A program made the position numbers and the translations under genes. DNA of 64,000 nucleotides from Bacteroidota bacterium (GTDB lineage Bacteria; Bacteroidota; Bacteroidia; NS11-12g; UBA955), in NCBI GenBank assembly GCA_027621365.1, contig JAQCBH010000010.1, positions 23,387-87,386 on the forward strand. Reading direction: 5' to 3'. Below the pieces are notes generated by a model. The model was not told the DNA's origin, did no database searches, and was given only the letters and a program-made list of their open reading frames with translations. This document shows positions 1-8,520 of the stretch, in pieces; position 1 is the first letter of the stretch, and each line of letters opens with the position of its first letter.

Positions 1-151
1 GCAGAGCCAATAGGTGCAAGTAAAAAAGGTGGCTTTCGTTGAGTCGCTCTTTGAGCTGATCAATTTCGGGGGCCAGGGCACCGCTGCCGCTTTGCTGCCA
101 AGCGTACAAAGACTGCAAAGTCTTTACGCGTACGAGTCTTCGGGATATCAT
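1..151 (-). CDS. nusB: Transcription antitermination factor NusB, N-terminal part (cut by window edge)
   Basis: Only the first 50 codons are present; the gene continues past base 1. The start is the ATG whose complement lies at 149-151. The visible protein begins MISRRLVRVKTLQSLYAWQQ, which matches the N-terminal helix of NusB (basic RR..R.K.LQ.LYA pattern). NusB binds boxA RNA with NusE (S10) and promotes antitermination of rRNA operons. It lies downstream of purQ on the same strand but has its own promoter-like TATCTTTG at 172-179. Family assignment rests on the first 50 residues only, so the call is good but not certain. Confidence 0.75.
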   Translation of the reverse strand, partial: MISRRLVRVKTLQSLYAWQQSGSGALAPEIDQLKERLNESHLFYLHLLAL

Positions 152-171
152 AGGACGTTAGAACGAGGCCA

Positions 172-179
172 CAAAGATA
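172..179 (-). promoter_or_regulatory. Bacteroidetes -7 element for nusB
   Basis: TATCTTTG on the minus strand, 20 bases before the nusB ATG, matches the Bacteroidetes sigma-factor -7 consensus TAnnTTTG. Confidence 0.6.
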
Positions 180-208
180 GGGCTCGTTCTTGGAATTTGG
201 TTTTTGAA

Positions 209-889
209 TTAGGCGAGAAGCCCGTCAAAAACAGAGCGACCATCCAGGTTGCGCAAGAAATCGGTGGCACAGCGCTCGGGGTGTGGCATCATGCCGAACA
301 CGTTTTTACCCGCATTGCAAATGCCCGCAATGTGGTTCAAGGAACCATTGGGGTTGTGCTGGTCGCCTAGTTCTCCCTCGGGAGAGCAATAGCGAAAGAC
401 TACCTGACCATTGGCCTCTAGTTTCGCCAAGGTTTGTTCATCGCAATAGAAACGGCCCTCACCGTGGGCGATGGGAACTTCAATGGCTTGACCCATTTCC
501 AAACTCTTGGTAATGGCCAATTCGGTATTGCCTGGGGTCAGGTGAACGTTTTGGCAGATGAATTTCATGCTGGTGTTGCGAAGCAATGCACCGGGCAGAA
601 GGCCGCTTTCGCAGAGAATTTGAAATCCGTTGCAAATGCCCATAACAAAACCGCCGTTAGCGGCATGCTCAGCCACAGCATCCATGACGGGAGACAATTT
701 GGCAATGGCACCTGAACGCAGGTAGTCGCCATACGAAAAGCCACCGGGAAGAAAAATGTGGGTGCAGCCCTTCAAGTCGCTGTCCTTGTGCCAGAGTTTT
801 TCAACAGTCTGGTCGCTGTAGGTCGACAACACCTCGATGAGGTCTTGATCGCAATTGGAGCCCGGAAATACGACTACACCAAATTTCAT
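209..889 (-). CDS. purQ: Phosphoribosylformylglycinamidine synthase subunit PurQ (glutaminase)
   Basis: 226 residues, the usual size of PurQ in the three-subunit PurSQL enzyme. It hydrolyses glutamine and supplies ammonia to PurL in the fourth step of purine synthesis. Class I glutamine amidotransferase features are visible: GGFSYGDYLRSGA near residue 50, the nucleophile Cys86 in GICNGFQ, and the His-Pro-Glu triad part in PHPERC near the C-terminus. The ATG overlaps the stop of the upstream epimerase gene by four bases (ATGA). A TATATTTG box four bases before the ATG, inside the end of the epimerase gene, suggests its own promoter. The partner purS is in this window at 26932-27183; purL is not. 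Confidence 0.96.
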   Translation of the reverse strand: MKFGVVVFPGSNCDQDLIEVLSTYSDQTVEKLWHKDSDLKGCTHIFLPGGFSYGDYLRSGAIAKLSPVMDAVAEHAANGGFVMGICNGFQILCESGLLPGALLRNTSMKFICQNVHLTPGNTELAITKSLEMGQAIEVPIAHGEGRFYCDEQTLAKLEANGQVVFRYCSPEGELGDQHNPNGSLNHIAGICNAGKNVFGMMPHPERCATDFLRNLDGRSVFDGLLA

Positions 890-1875
890 GGTGCAAATAT
901 AGCCTTCAAGGCCCGGCGGTTCACCTCAGAAATGGCCTCAGGTTTCAAGTCGTGGAAAAAAGGGTGCTTGCTTTTGTAAATGGAGTCGCTGTGCGTGGAG
1001 TGAAGCGCTTGTCGAGAGATGAAAAATGGAATTCGAAGCCAGGCGCAAAATGTACTTAAGGCAAAAAAGCTTTTCAGCCAAAGCCCATCCAATCGTAAGG
1101 GGGGTCGGCGAACACCCAAATGATTGGCGATGTCGCCAAACAGCTCGGCATAGGTCATTGTCTCAGACACGCAGATCTCTCGCGTTTCCCAACGCTGCTT
1201 TTCGTATAGGTCCAGCATGTGGCGGCATACATCTTCAACGCCCACAAACCCATTAGTACCGGTGGGCATGAAGGGAATCTTGTTTTTGACCATTCGGTAC
1301 AGCTGATTGCTGCCGCTGTGGCCGTCGCCAAAACCCAGAATAATGCCGGGGTTTACACAGGACGCTTGAAGCCCCTCTTCTACCCCGCGCCAGAGTTCCA
1401 ATTCGGCTAGGTACTTGGACACGGCGTAGTCGGTGTTGTATTTGCTCTCCTTGTATTCGGTGTCCTCACTGATGGGTGCGCGGCTTCCGGTTCGGCCAAT
1501 AGCCGCCACCGATGAGGCAAGAATCAGCGGCTTTTGGGTTCTCAAACAGGCATTGACCACGTTTCGTGTTCCTAGCACGTTGGTTTCCATCAACTCATCA
1601 AAATCAGCCTTGCGAAAACTCACTTTAGCGGCACAATGAAACACGGCATCAACGGTGGCAAATGCCTTTTCCAATTCTTCCCCGTCTTGCAGATCCAAGT
1701 CTATCCACGTGGGTTTGGTGCTGCTGTTACGAAAGTTTCGAACGCGTTCAAACAAGGCCAGAGACGAGTGTTCGCGCTTAGCGGCTAGGACCTCGTAACC
1801 CTTTTCGAGAAGGGTGCATACAAGATGCGAGCCCAAAAAGCCTGTTGCCCCGGTGACTAATGCTCGTTGAGCCAT
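886..1875 (-). CDS. NAD(P)-dependent epimerase/dehydratase (extended SDR)
   Basis: 329 residues. The Rossmann nucleotide-binding motif GATGFLGSH lies at residues 9-17 and the catalytic tyrosine-lysine pair is in TDYAVSKYLAE (YxxxK) near residue 150, so it is an extended short-chain dehydrogenase acting on a sugar nucleotide, a flavonoid-like carbonyl or a 3-beta-hydroxysteroid-type substrate. No more specific substrate can be read. The ATG at 1873-1875 is four bases downstream of a TACTTTTG box, and the gene is divergent from the lipoprotein at 1970. The stop overlaps the purQ start. Confidence 0.9.
   Translation of the reverse strand: MAQRALVTGATGFLGSHLVCTLLEKGYEVLAAKREHSSLALFERVRNFRNSSTKPTWIDLDLQDGEELEKAFATVDAVFHCAAKVSFRKADFDELMETNVLGTRNVVNACLRTQKPLILASSVAAIGRTGSRAPISEDTEYKESKYNTDYAVSKYLAELELWRGVEEGLQASCVNPGIILGFGDGHSGSNQLYRMVKNKIPFMPTGTNGFVGVEDVCRHMLDLYEKQRWETREICVSETMTYAELFGDIANHLGVRRPPLRLDGLWLKSFFALSTFCAWLRIPFFISRQALHSTHSDSIYKSKHPFFHDLKPEAISEVNRRALKAIFAP
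894..901 (-). promoter_or_regulatory. -7 element for purQ, four bases from the ATG
   Basis: TATATTTG on the minus strand with only four bases before the purQ ATG; lies within the 3' end of the epimerase gene. Identical in sequence and spacing to the box in front of purS. Confidence 0.65.
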
Positions 1876-1879
1876 GGTT

Positions 1880-1887
1880 CAAAAGTA
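1880..1887 (-). promoter_or_regulatory. -7 element for the epimerase gene
   Basis: TACTTTTG, four bases before the ATG, minus strand. Mirror image of the plus-strand box at 1958-1965. Confidence 0.65.
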
Positions 1888-1957
1888 CACCGAAGGGTGT
1901 TTGCTAAAAAACAGGTTTCAACACAAACCCAGTCAACAATCCCAATTTAAATATTAA

Positions 1958-1965
1958 TACTTTTG
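1958..1965 (+). promoter_or_regulatory. -7 element for the repeat lipoprotein
   Basis: TACTTTTG, four bases before the ATG at 1970. Confidence 0.65.
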
Positions 1966-1969
1966 CGAG

Positions 1970-3589
1970 ATGAAATACGCTGCTTTTGTGCTTCTCGTTG
2001 GGTTGGCATTCGTCGCCTGCGAAAAAGAAGAGGGACTACTCTCGAAGAAAGAAAAAAAAGGAACAGGCATCCCAGTGGTGGAATGGGTTGACACCCTTAA
2101 CACAGATAGCTTGTACTACAAAAAAGCGTTTGCTCAAGCGGTTGTTGTTGCCGATAGTGGCCTCCCTGTGAGCGAACGGGGGTTCGTGATTTCTACATCT
2201 GAAGCACCTAGCATTGACGACCCTAAAACCCAATGCGGCCAAGGCCTAGGCGTGTTTCAAGCCTTCGTTAAAAACTTGGACTATGGGCAGACCTACCATC
2301 TTCGCGCTTATGCGATCAACGAGCTTGGGGTCGGATACAGCGAAGAACTTTCATTTGAAAGTTACAAACTAGACTTGCCTACGGTCACAGCCAAGAGCAC
2401 AGTGGCCAATATTAAAATAGACGCGACAGCAGAAGTGTCTGGCGAGGTTGTTTCGTCAAACGGAGGAACAGTCACCGAGCGTGGGGTGGTTTGGTCAAGT
2501 AGCCCTAACCCAACCATTAACGATAACAAAAAAAGCAATGGTTCTGGCTTGGGGAAATTTAGCGTTGTCCTGACTGGGCTTCAGTACAGCACAAAGTATT
2601 ACTACAGGGCCTACGCCATCAATGAAGCAGGAACCGCCTACAGTGACGAGTATTCGTTTGACAGTTATGCGCTACAGTTGGCATCTGTATCTGTTGGAAG
2701 CGCCCCTACGGTCATTTCCCAAGGTGGAGCACAAATTACCGGAAATGTAACCTCTGCGAATGGGGGTACAGTGAGCGATCGAGGCATCGTGTGGTCGACT
2801 AGCCCCAACCCAACAACAAACAACAAAAAAGCGAGTAGCGGAAGCGGAGTTGGCAGCTTCAACGCCACATTGTCTGGATTAAGCATCAACACAAAGTACT
2901 ATTATCGGGCCTATGCCACCAACGAGGCGGGTACCGCATATAGTTCGGAATATTCGTTCAACAGCAAAACAGTAAACCTGCCCTCTGTTTCTGTAAATAG
3001 CAGCCCCAATAGCGTGGGTTCGGGCACCGCACAAATTTCGGGCAATGCAACCTCTGCGAATGGGGGTACAATTAGCGAGCGCGGCATTGTGTGGTCGACG
3101 AGCCCCAACCCAACAACGAGTAACAACAAAGTGAGCAGCGGTAGCGGAACAGGCACCTTTGCAGGAAACCTGTCGGGATTGAGCAACTTTACAAAATACT
3201 ATTATCGGGCCTATGCCATCAATGAGGCAGGCACCGCCTACAGTTCTGAGTACTCGTTCAATAGTTACGAACCCCCATGCACGATTAATCAAGGCACAAC
3301 GGGGTCGACCTACTCCATACAGATCACGTCAAAAAGCTCTTTTCAACCAGGGGAGTCAATCAAGGTAACCATGTACAGTTCCATATATTCGTTCGGTCAG
3401 GCGTCTTCTGTGAAACTATACAACGGCGATAACCTCGTTTATACATTTGGAAGTTGGTTGGTTTTTGACAGCAACAACAGCCGACAGTTTTCTCTGCCTA
3501 GTTCACTGGCTACATCTAACTGCTATAACATACGGGTCTATAAAGGAAGTGATGTTTATGTATCCCCAAAATTCACCGTTAAACCCTAA
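1970..3589 (+). CDS. Surface lipoprotein with four FnIII-like repeats
   Basis: 539 residues. The N-terminus is a lipoprotein signal ending in the lipobox LAFVAC, with Cys17 as the lipidation site, followed by an acidic/lysine-rich tether (EKEEG...KKEKK). Residues about 60-430 hold four tandem units of about 100 residues, each with an ERGIVWSTSPNPT core and ending KYYYRAYAINEAGTAYS; this resembles fibronectin type III-like modules of Bacteroidetes surface proteins. The last 110 residues form a different, beta-rich domain. It precedes the exported protein at 3601 by only 11 bases, so the two are probably co-transcribed. Function unknown; binding of glycan or protein at the surface is a guess. 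Confidence 0.88.
   Translation: MKYAAFVLLVGLAFVACEKEEGLLSKKEKKGTGIPVVEWVDTLNTDSLYYKKAFAQAVVVADSGLPVSERGFVISTSEAPSIDDPKTQCGQGLGVFQAFVKNLDYGQTYHLRAYAINELGVGYSEELSFESYKLDLPTVTAKSTVANIKIDATAEVSGEVVSSNGGTVTERGVVWSSSPNPTINDNKKSNGSGLGKFSVVLTGLQYSTKYYYRAYAINEAGTAYSDEYSFDSYALQLASVSVGSAPTVISQGGAQITGNVTSANGGTVSDRGIVWSTSPNPTTNNKKASSGSGVGSFNATLSGLSINTKYYYRAYATNEAGTAYSSEYSFNSKTVNLPSVSVNSSPNSVGSGTAQISGNATSANGGTISERGIVWSTSPNPTTSNNKVSSGSGTGTFAGNLSGLSNFTKYYYRAYAINEAGTAYSSEYSFNSYEPPCTINQGTTGSTYSIQITSKSSFQPGESIKVTMYSSIYSFGQASSVKLYNGDNLVYTFGSWLVFDSNNSRQFSLPSSLATSNCYNIRVYKGSDVYVSPKFTVKP
2140..3270 (+). repeat. Tandem repeats of about 300 bp coding for FnIII-like units
   Basis: Four in-frame units. The conserved GTGTGGTCGAC/AGCCCCAACCCAACAAC core recurs at the same offset exactly 300 bases apart for units 2, 3 and 4 (around 2480, 2780 and 3080); unit 1 is more diverged and spaced by slightly less. 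Units 3 and 4 are almost identical at DNA level, indicating recent duplication or gene conversion. Confidence 0.85.
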
Positions 3590-3600
3590 ACACCTAAAAA

Positions 3601-5931
3601 ATGAAACAACTGAACTCAATAAAACTTATTGCTCTTTTGGTACTAGGGTTGTCAAGTTTGGCATTGTCGGCCCAAGAAGCTGAAGAACCAAGCGGCCAAA
3701 TCCTGAAAAACGAGATTCAGGATGAGCTCAACAGCAAAGGCCTCAATTGGGAACAATTAGAAACGAGATACACCCAAATTGAAGCTACATCAGAAGCGGT
3801 TTATAGCCAAGAATTGACCTTAGAGCAAGAAAGATTAAAGGGCCTCTTGGCTTCAAAAGAGACGTTGAAAGCCGAGGTCAATGATGCAAGAAACCAATGT
3901 GGCGCAATGTGGAATAAAAAAGAACAGCAGCGCAGAGCCAGGGGGTTGGTTGTTGGTTTGGCTACAACGAACTTAGGATTCGTTGAACGAGGGCCTGTGC
4001 TGTCAGCAATGATCAATGGGGGATTCCCGACCTGTCGGTTTGTGGCATTTGACTTTGTTAAAGGAGTTTTTGTTGGGGTTGATTCTGATGGGAAAACACT
4101 GACTATCTCTGAAGGAATGTCGAACCACGCCCAATTGGTTTTGGCTATGGAAAAAACTCCTTGGGGCAAGAGTATTGAAGCCGCAACCGAGGACGAAATT
4201 GGAAAAACGCTGGATCGTATTTTTTATAACCCCAATGACAATGTTTTGAATGCAAAGTTTGAGGAAAAACAATATCGATTGAGCGTTGTGGACCAAGAAA
4301 TAGAAGAGACAAGATTGGCCATCCAAGCGCTGCAAACGGCCCAATCCCAACTCAACGGCAAGCTTTGGAACAACCGGGTTAAAGACTCGTCACTTATTTT
4401 GTGGAGAAGAAACTACCTTGAAGAGACTCTCGCCGAAATTGCTCAGATTGACAGCGCAAATGATGCGGAACAAAAAAGATACAAAAAGGAAGAAGCCGCA
4501 TACAATGTGGAACTCAAAAAGTACAACTCAAAAATGGCCTCTTTTGGTTCTCTCAAAGTAAGCAAAGCAAGAGCTAGTTCCTTAGCCGGCTTTGCCTCTC
4601 GGTACATATACGGGTCTTCCTCTATTTTTGATCAGTATACATATTTTACTGAACTGACCGAAAGCGAAGAATACGGTTCTTGTTTGACGGCGTTTGGTTT
4701 TGATTGGGACCAGGGGTATGGTTTGTGGGGTAGTTACGTGGTAATTTTGTACAAAGGCAAACCCGTATACGCCCAAGAGTGGAGCTCCTACAACAGAATT
4801 TCGGGATCTGATCTTTCGCTCGCCATTGCCGCTTATGAAGCAACCACCGAGTTGAGTTGCCCAGTGCCACCCGATGAGCCATACGATACAGAACTTTTGG
4901 GGTATCCTCGCTTGGTTTCGACACCTGACTTTGTCTTAAATGTGAACAAAGAGGAGCCTGTTCAAAAGCCCATTTCACGTGTAACCGAAATACAAAACCT
5001 GCTGTATGTGTCTGATGAAGACTTTGAAACTCAACATTCCCTTCTCTCAGAAAGCGCTTACAACCCCATTGCTCGCCATCAATTATTGGGAATAGAGCCA
5101 TCAACCACAGTTTTTCAATCATCAAACATCAACAAAGCCTTTACAGATATGGCTCGGCTTTCTGCACTTGCAAGAATTGATTCGTTGTTGGGGTATGGGG
5201 ACCAAGGTCAACTCAAGACCACCATTATGTTTTTTGGTGTAGGTAAGGCAAATGATCTTTCTTTTGAGACGCATATTTCTTCGTCTTCCATGAATATTGT
5301 AGATACAACCTCAATGATCAGCAAAGACAATCGCGTGTTTGTTCGGAAGGATTTTTCGGTAACTCCATTTGAGCAAACACTAATCCACAAATGGACAACC
5401 ACCAATCTTCATGTCTACTCTGATCATTCGGGCCTATATTCAGATTGTCAAGATGCGAGAGCCATGGCTCTTGTTCGGCTTGGTATTGGGTCTTCTGATA
5501 TGCCCTATGGAGAGTTTGATTGGTCTATTAAGCAAACAATCGTAGGTGGCGACACCAGCATTGAAGTGTTATTGGTGAATCACGAGCCAACCGTAAGAGG
5601 GAGAGGCAAGGCTTTTGTTCCAGGGTTTTCAACTCATACTTCGTCTTTTAAATCTAAAGGCGGGGCGATTCGTTCAATCAACGCCTTGACGTGGATAGGT
5701 GCCGCTGCATGTGCTGTACTTGCAGAACAATTTTACCAAAACCACTTGTCTGCAACCACTTTATCGGATATCGATGCGAATTACAACCAATACAACCAAT
5801 TTAGAACCTTGGGTCTTGGGCTTGGCGGGTTGGGCGCGCTGTTGACGACCTCAGACCAGCTAGTGGGTTCAAAAAAGAGAAAGAAAAATGCCCAATCGAA
5901 AAACCAACCGGGTTTGTATTTGAGTTTGTGA
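3601..5931 (+). CDS. Exported coiled-coil protein of unknown function
   Basis: 776 residues. A signal peptide with core LIALLVLGLSSLALSAQ is cleaved after SAQ near residue 24. Residues 30-115 and 220-315 are rich in Glu, Lys, Gln and Leu and look like coiled coils. Two Gly-rich hydrophobic stretches near residues 700-760, the second before a KKRKK cluster, could be membrane segments. I do not recognise a family. It starts 11 bases after the repeat lipoprotein gene, suggesting a two-gene unit whose products act in the envelope. Base composition is somewhat more AT-rich than the housekeeping genes nearby. Confidence 0.85.
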   Translation: MKQLNSIKLIALLVLGLSSLALSAQEAEEPSGQILKNEIQDELNSKGLNWEQLETRYTQIEATSEAVYSQELTLEQERLKGLLASKETLKAEVNDARNQCGAMWNKKEQQRRARGLVVGLATTNLGFVERGPVLSAMINGGFPTCRFVAFDFVKGVFVGVDSDGKTLTISEGMSNHAQLVLAMEKTPWGKSIEAATEDEIGKTLDRIFYNPNDNVLNAKFEEKQYRLSVVDQEIEETRLAIQALQTAQSQLNGKLWNNRVKDSSLILWRRNYLEETLAEIAQIDSANDAEQKRYKKEEAAYNVELKKYNSKMASFGSLKVSKARASSLAGFASRYIYGSSSIFDQYTYFTELTESEEYGSCLTAFGFDWDQGYGLWGSYVVILYKGKPVYAQEWSSYNRISGSDLSLAIAAYEATTELSCPVPPDEPYDTELLGYPRLVSTPDFVLNVNKEEPVQKPISRVTEIQNLLYVSDEDFETQHSLLSESAYNPIARHQLLGIEPSTTVFQSSNINKAFTDMARLSALARIDSLLGYGDQGQLKTTIMFFGVGKANDLSFETHISSSSMNIVDTTSMISKDNRVFVRKDFSVTPFEQTLIHKWTTTNLHVYSDHSGLYSDCQDARAMALVRLGIGSSDMPYGEFDWSIKQTIVGGDTSIEVLLVNHEPTVRGRGKAFVPGFSTHTSSFKSKGGAIRSINALTWIGAAACAVLAEQFYQNHLSATTLSDIDANYNQYNQFRTLGLGLGGLGALLTTSDQLVGSKKRKKNAQSKNQPGLYLSL

Positions 5932-5980
5932 TATGGGTTCAAAAACGGATACCCAGGGGTTGGTTATCTATTAATAGCCG

Positions 5981-5988
5981 TAGATTTG
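5981..5988 (+). promoter_or_regulatory. -7 element for aroQ
   Basis: TAGATTTG followed after four bases by GTG 5993, or after seven bases by ATG 5996. The spacing seen elsewhere in the window makes the GTG a serious start candidate. Confidence 0.55.
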
Positions 5989-5995
5989 GCTCGTG

Positions 5996-6421
5996 ATGAA
6001 CACCATGAAGCGTTTGGCAATCGTTAACGGACCCAATTTGAACTTGCTTGGAAGCAGAGAACCTCATCTTTATGGAGGTCAATCTGTAGAGGAGCTGTTG
6101 TCAAGTTTAACTTTGCGATTCCCAGAGGTAGACTTTGTGCATTACCAAAGCAATATTGAAGGGGAACTGATTGATTTCATGCAACAATTTGCGGGTGATG
6201 GAATTGTTTTAAATGCAGGGGGCTATTCCCACACTTCAGTGGCAATAGCTGATTGCGTTAAGGCCATTGCTGTTCCGGTCATTTCTGTTCATATCACCAA
6301 CATTTACGCCCGTGAAGAAGCACGACACCACGACCTAATCTCTGCCTACAGCATGGGCCAAATTACAGGTTTGGGTACAGAGGGGTATGGGTTGGCCGTT
6401 CAGCGCTTTTTGAGCCTCTAA
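5996..6421 (+). CDS. aroQ: 3-dehydroquinate dehydratase, type II
   Basis: About 140 residues, the normal length for the type II enzyme, which removes water from 3-dehydroquinate in the shikimate pathway and works as a dodecamer. Visible motifs are NGPNLNLLGSREP with the catalytic region at the N-terminus, HYQSNIEGEL, LNAGGYSHTSVA and the substrate-binding VHITNIYAREE (family consensus EVHLSN.HARE). Start options are GTG 5993, ATG 5996 and ATG 6005; the last is the usual N-terminus of the family (MKRLAIVNGPN). Stands alone between the coiled-coil protein and the convergent SPFH operon. Confidence 0.95.
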   Translation: MNTMKRLAIVNGPNLNLLGSREPHLYGGQSVEELLSSLTLRFPEVDFVHYQSNIEGELIDFMQQFAGDGIVLNAGGYSHTSVAIADCVKAIAVPVISVHITNIYAREEARHHDLISAYSMGQITGLGTEGYGLAVQRFLSL

Positions 6422-6437
6422 ACGACCAACTCGTAAC

Positions 6438-6782
6438 TCAAGACTCGCGTTTGTAGATAGACTGGTATACCACTGCGAAAATCAGTGTAATCAAACTATT
6501 GGCAATTACAAACAGAGGGGTTGTAAATCCAATTGTGGCGAACAGTAGGTTTACTGCAATGACCAGCCCGACAAAAAGCATGGCGACCAAGCGCAAGTTT
6601 ACGCTGTGTCTTCCATTTTCGTGAGATACAGCTAGAGCTAAAACCCAAGATATGGCAGAGGGTATTCCTGAGCCAATGATCAGCGTTTGAAGGGAATCAC
6701 CCGAATAAAGAACACTGTTTAAATAAGTGAACAAGGCTGAAAAGGCTAGTGCCAATAAAAGAGATACAGGATTGATTTTCAT
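6438..6782 (-). CDS. Small membrane protein with about four hydrophobic segments
   Basis: 114 residues from the ATG at 6782 (MKINPVSLLLALAFSALF). Segments around residues 5-25, 30-50, 60-85 and 88-108 are hydrophobic. No family recognised. It is last in the operon after the PH-domain gene, seven bases from it, so it may share a function with the SPFH system. A TACATTTG box at 6797-6804, inside the end of the PH gene, could also give it a separate promoter. Confidence 0.75.
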   Translation of the reverse strand: MKINPVSLLLALAFSALFTYLNSVLYSGDSLQTLIIGSGIPSAISWVLALAVSHENGRHSVNLRLVAMLFVGLVIAVNLLFATIGFTTPLFVIANSLITLIFAVVYQSIYKRES

Positions 6783-6789
6783 GGTTGAG

Positions 6790-7167
6790 TTATTTGCAAA
6801 TGTATTTGGCAAGAGTTTTCTGCAATCCAACGACATCGATCCCTCTTTTTAATTCTTGTTTGAACGGAGTGGCCACACCAGACACCCAAATTTCTAGCTC
6901 ACAATCACCGTCAAAAGTTCCGGCTGTCTCAACTAAAAAATGGGTGATGGCTCTGTATGGCAAAGAATGATACTCTTTTTTTGACCCCGTCATACCTTGA
7001 ATGTCTTGCATGATCAAGCGACGATTGGTGAACACCCATTTGTCTCTCCAGAGCTTGAATGCAGCTTCTATTTGTTCCCCTTCGCAAAGAATGGGTCCAA
7101 ATTCTTTTTCCAGTTCTTCGGGCTTAAGCTCAGAGGCGTTGCCCATCAAGTTTGATAATAGTCCCAT
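6790..7167 (-). CDS. Bacterial PH-domain protein
   Basis: 125 residues. The pattern EGEQIEAAFKLWRDKWVFTNRRLI, then a HSLPYRAITHF strand and a GVATPFKQELKRG region with a C-terminal helix, matches the bacterial pleckstrin-homology (bPH_1/YvbH-like) fold, used for protein contacts near membranes. No signal peptide or membrane segment, so it is cytoplasmic. Third gene of the four-gene operon, three bases after the SPFH gene, hence probably a physical partner of that membrane scaffold. Role inferred from context only. Confidence 0.85.
   Translation of the reverse strand: MGLLSNLMGNASELKPEELEKEFGPILCEGEQIEAAFKLWRDKWVFTNRRLIMQDIQGMTGSKKEYHSLPYRAITHFLVETAGTFDGDCELEIWVSGVATPFKQELKRGIDVVGLQKTLAKYICK
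6797..6804 (-). promoter_or_regulatory. Possible internal -7 element for the small membrane protein
   Basis: TACATTTG on the minus strand, 14 bases before the ATG at 6782; lies inside the upstream gene, so it may be fortuitous. Confidence 0.4.
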
Positions 7168-7170
7168 GAT

Positions 7171-8514
7171 TTAACCTACTGGTGGTGGAGGAGGGGTTGG
7201 TGGTGTGGCACCGAACATTGAGCTAACTTCTGGCATTTCTGCTGCTTTGACCCAATTGGCCATGCCAGCCTTCCAAACAAAAGATTCGGGAGTCAATTGC
7301 CCATTTTGGATCATTTGCTGCAGTTGTTGGGCTCCAAAGGGCCCGGCGTTTTGACCATTGACAGTCACATGAACTTGTAGAGTAGGTGGTGGAGGTGGTT
7401 GGTTCATACCCGCATTCACTTGTTGGCCCATTTGGTTCATCATTTGACCCATTTGACCACCCATGGCACCGCCCATGGCCATGCCGGTCATCATGCCGGC
7501 GACATTCATGCCGCCACCGCCGCCGCCGCCCATGTCACCCATGGCACCAAGGCTATCTGCCGCTGTTTTCAAAACTTCTGTTTGTTGGTTCAACGCATGA
7601 GCGCCCATGAAGTTGGTTTCGGTTTGCAACTTTTGAGCACGTTGCCCTTCTTCTCTTTGAATTCTCAGCGATTCTTCCATGTTTTCGGCTTGAATTCGTT
7701 GAGTATCTTGTAGGTTTTTGATGTTTACATCTGTTTGGGCCACAGTTGATTTCGTGGCCTGTTCTTGCGTAACCTTTAGAAGGGAACGATAACCATCGCT
7801 TTCTTTATCGGCTTCTATGCTGGAAAGGTCCAAGCCCTTCATGTTTACCCCAAAGTCGTCAAACAAACGAGGTTTCAAATATTCAGCAACGGCATCGTTG
7901 ATGTCCATGATTTTCCGTTCCATTTGCATCACCGGTATGCCTTTGTCTTGGGGAATGTTTGTGATAACGCCCTTTACATACTTGATGACCGCATCTTTGA
8001 TCTGTTTCTTAAAATCTTCCAACTCAAAATTGATCAAGCGATTCAGCTTGATAAACCCTTGATAGTCGGTCACATTGAAGGTGATGGTACCTCTTGCAGA
8101 CATGGGTACAGAAAAATCCATAAAGCGGGGATCAAACACATCAAAATAGGGTACACCAAAACGAATTTGATTGTTCCCGGCTAAGTTGATAAAATAAATT
8201 TCTGCCTGGAAAGGTGACGCACCACCAAAAGCGGCTCCAACAATGCCCGTCAGAACAGGAAAGTTGGCCGTTTTGATGGTTTCATCATAGGGCCCCATGA
8301 TGTAATCATGCATGGACCCGTCTTTCTGTTTGTAAACAAAAACAGCCATTTCACCATCTTTGACTCGCAAACTTGAGCCGTAGCGAATGGCGTTTTCTTT
8401 GTTGGTTGAATTGGCTTCTCCTGACGGACGCCACTTCCATACCAAATACTCTTGTTCATCACAGCGAATGACATCCATCAATCCGCCTTCTGATTTTTTT
8501 CCAAAAAGTCCCAT
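7171..8514 (-). CDS. SPFH/band 7 scaffold protein with C-terminal GYF-like domain
   Basis: 447 residues. Residues 1-290 form an SPFH (YdjI/'virion core protein'-type) domain followed by a charged coiled-coil segment (ESLRIQREEGQRAQKLQTE). Residues about 318-375 are a low-complexity linker with a run of seven glycines, repeated GGAMGG/MGQMMNQ and five prolines. The C-terminus (GPFGAQQLQQMIQNGQL..FVWKAGMANWVKA) is a GYF_2 domain, which binds proline-rich ligands. Such proteins organise membrane microdomains; in Bacillus subtilis the YdjI relative sits with PspA and a zinc-ribbon protein in an envelope-stress operon. Here the neighbours are a zinc-ribbon/TerB-like protein (upstream, six bases) and a PH-domain protein. 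Confidence 0.88.
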   Translation of the reverse strand: MGLFGKKSEGGLMDVIRCDEQEYLVWKWRPSGEANSTNKENAIRYGSSLRVKDGEMAVFVYKQKDGSMHDYIMGPYDETIKTANFPVLTGIVGAAFGGASPFQAEIYFINLAGNNQIRFGVPYFDVFDPRFMDFSVPMSARGTITFNVTDYQGFIKLNRLINFELEDFKKQIKDAVIKYVKGVITNIPQDKGIPVMQMERKIMDINDAVAEYLKPRLFDDFGVNMKGLDLSSIEADKESDGYRSLLKVTQEQATKSTVAQTDVNIKNLQDTQRIQAENMEESLRIQREEGQRAQKLQTETNFMGAHALNQQTEVLKTAADSLGAMGDMGGGGGGGMNVAGMMTGMAMGGAMGGQMGQMMNQMGQQVNAGMNQPPPPPTLQVHVTVNGQNAGPFGAQQLQQMIQNGQLTPESFVWKAGMANWVKAAEMPEVSSMFGATPPTPPPPPVG

Positions 8515-8520
8515 TGTATG

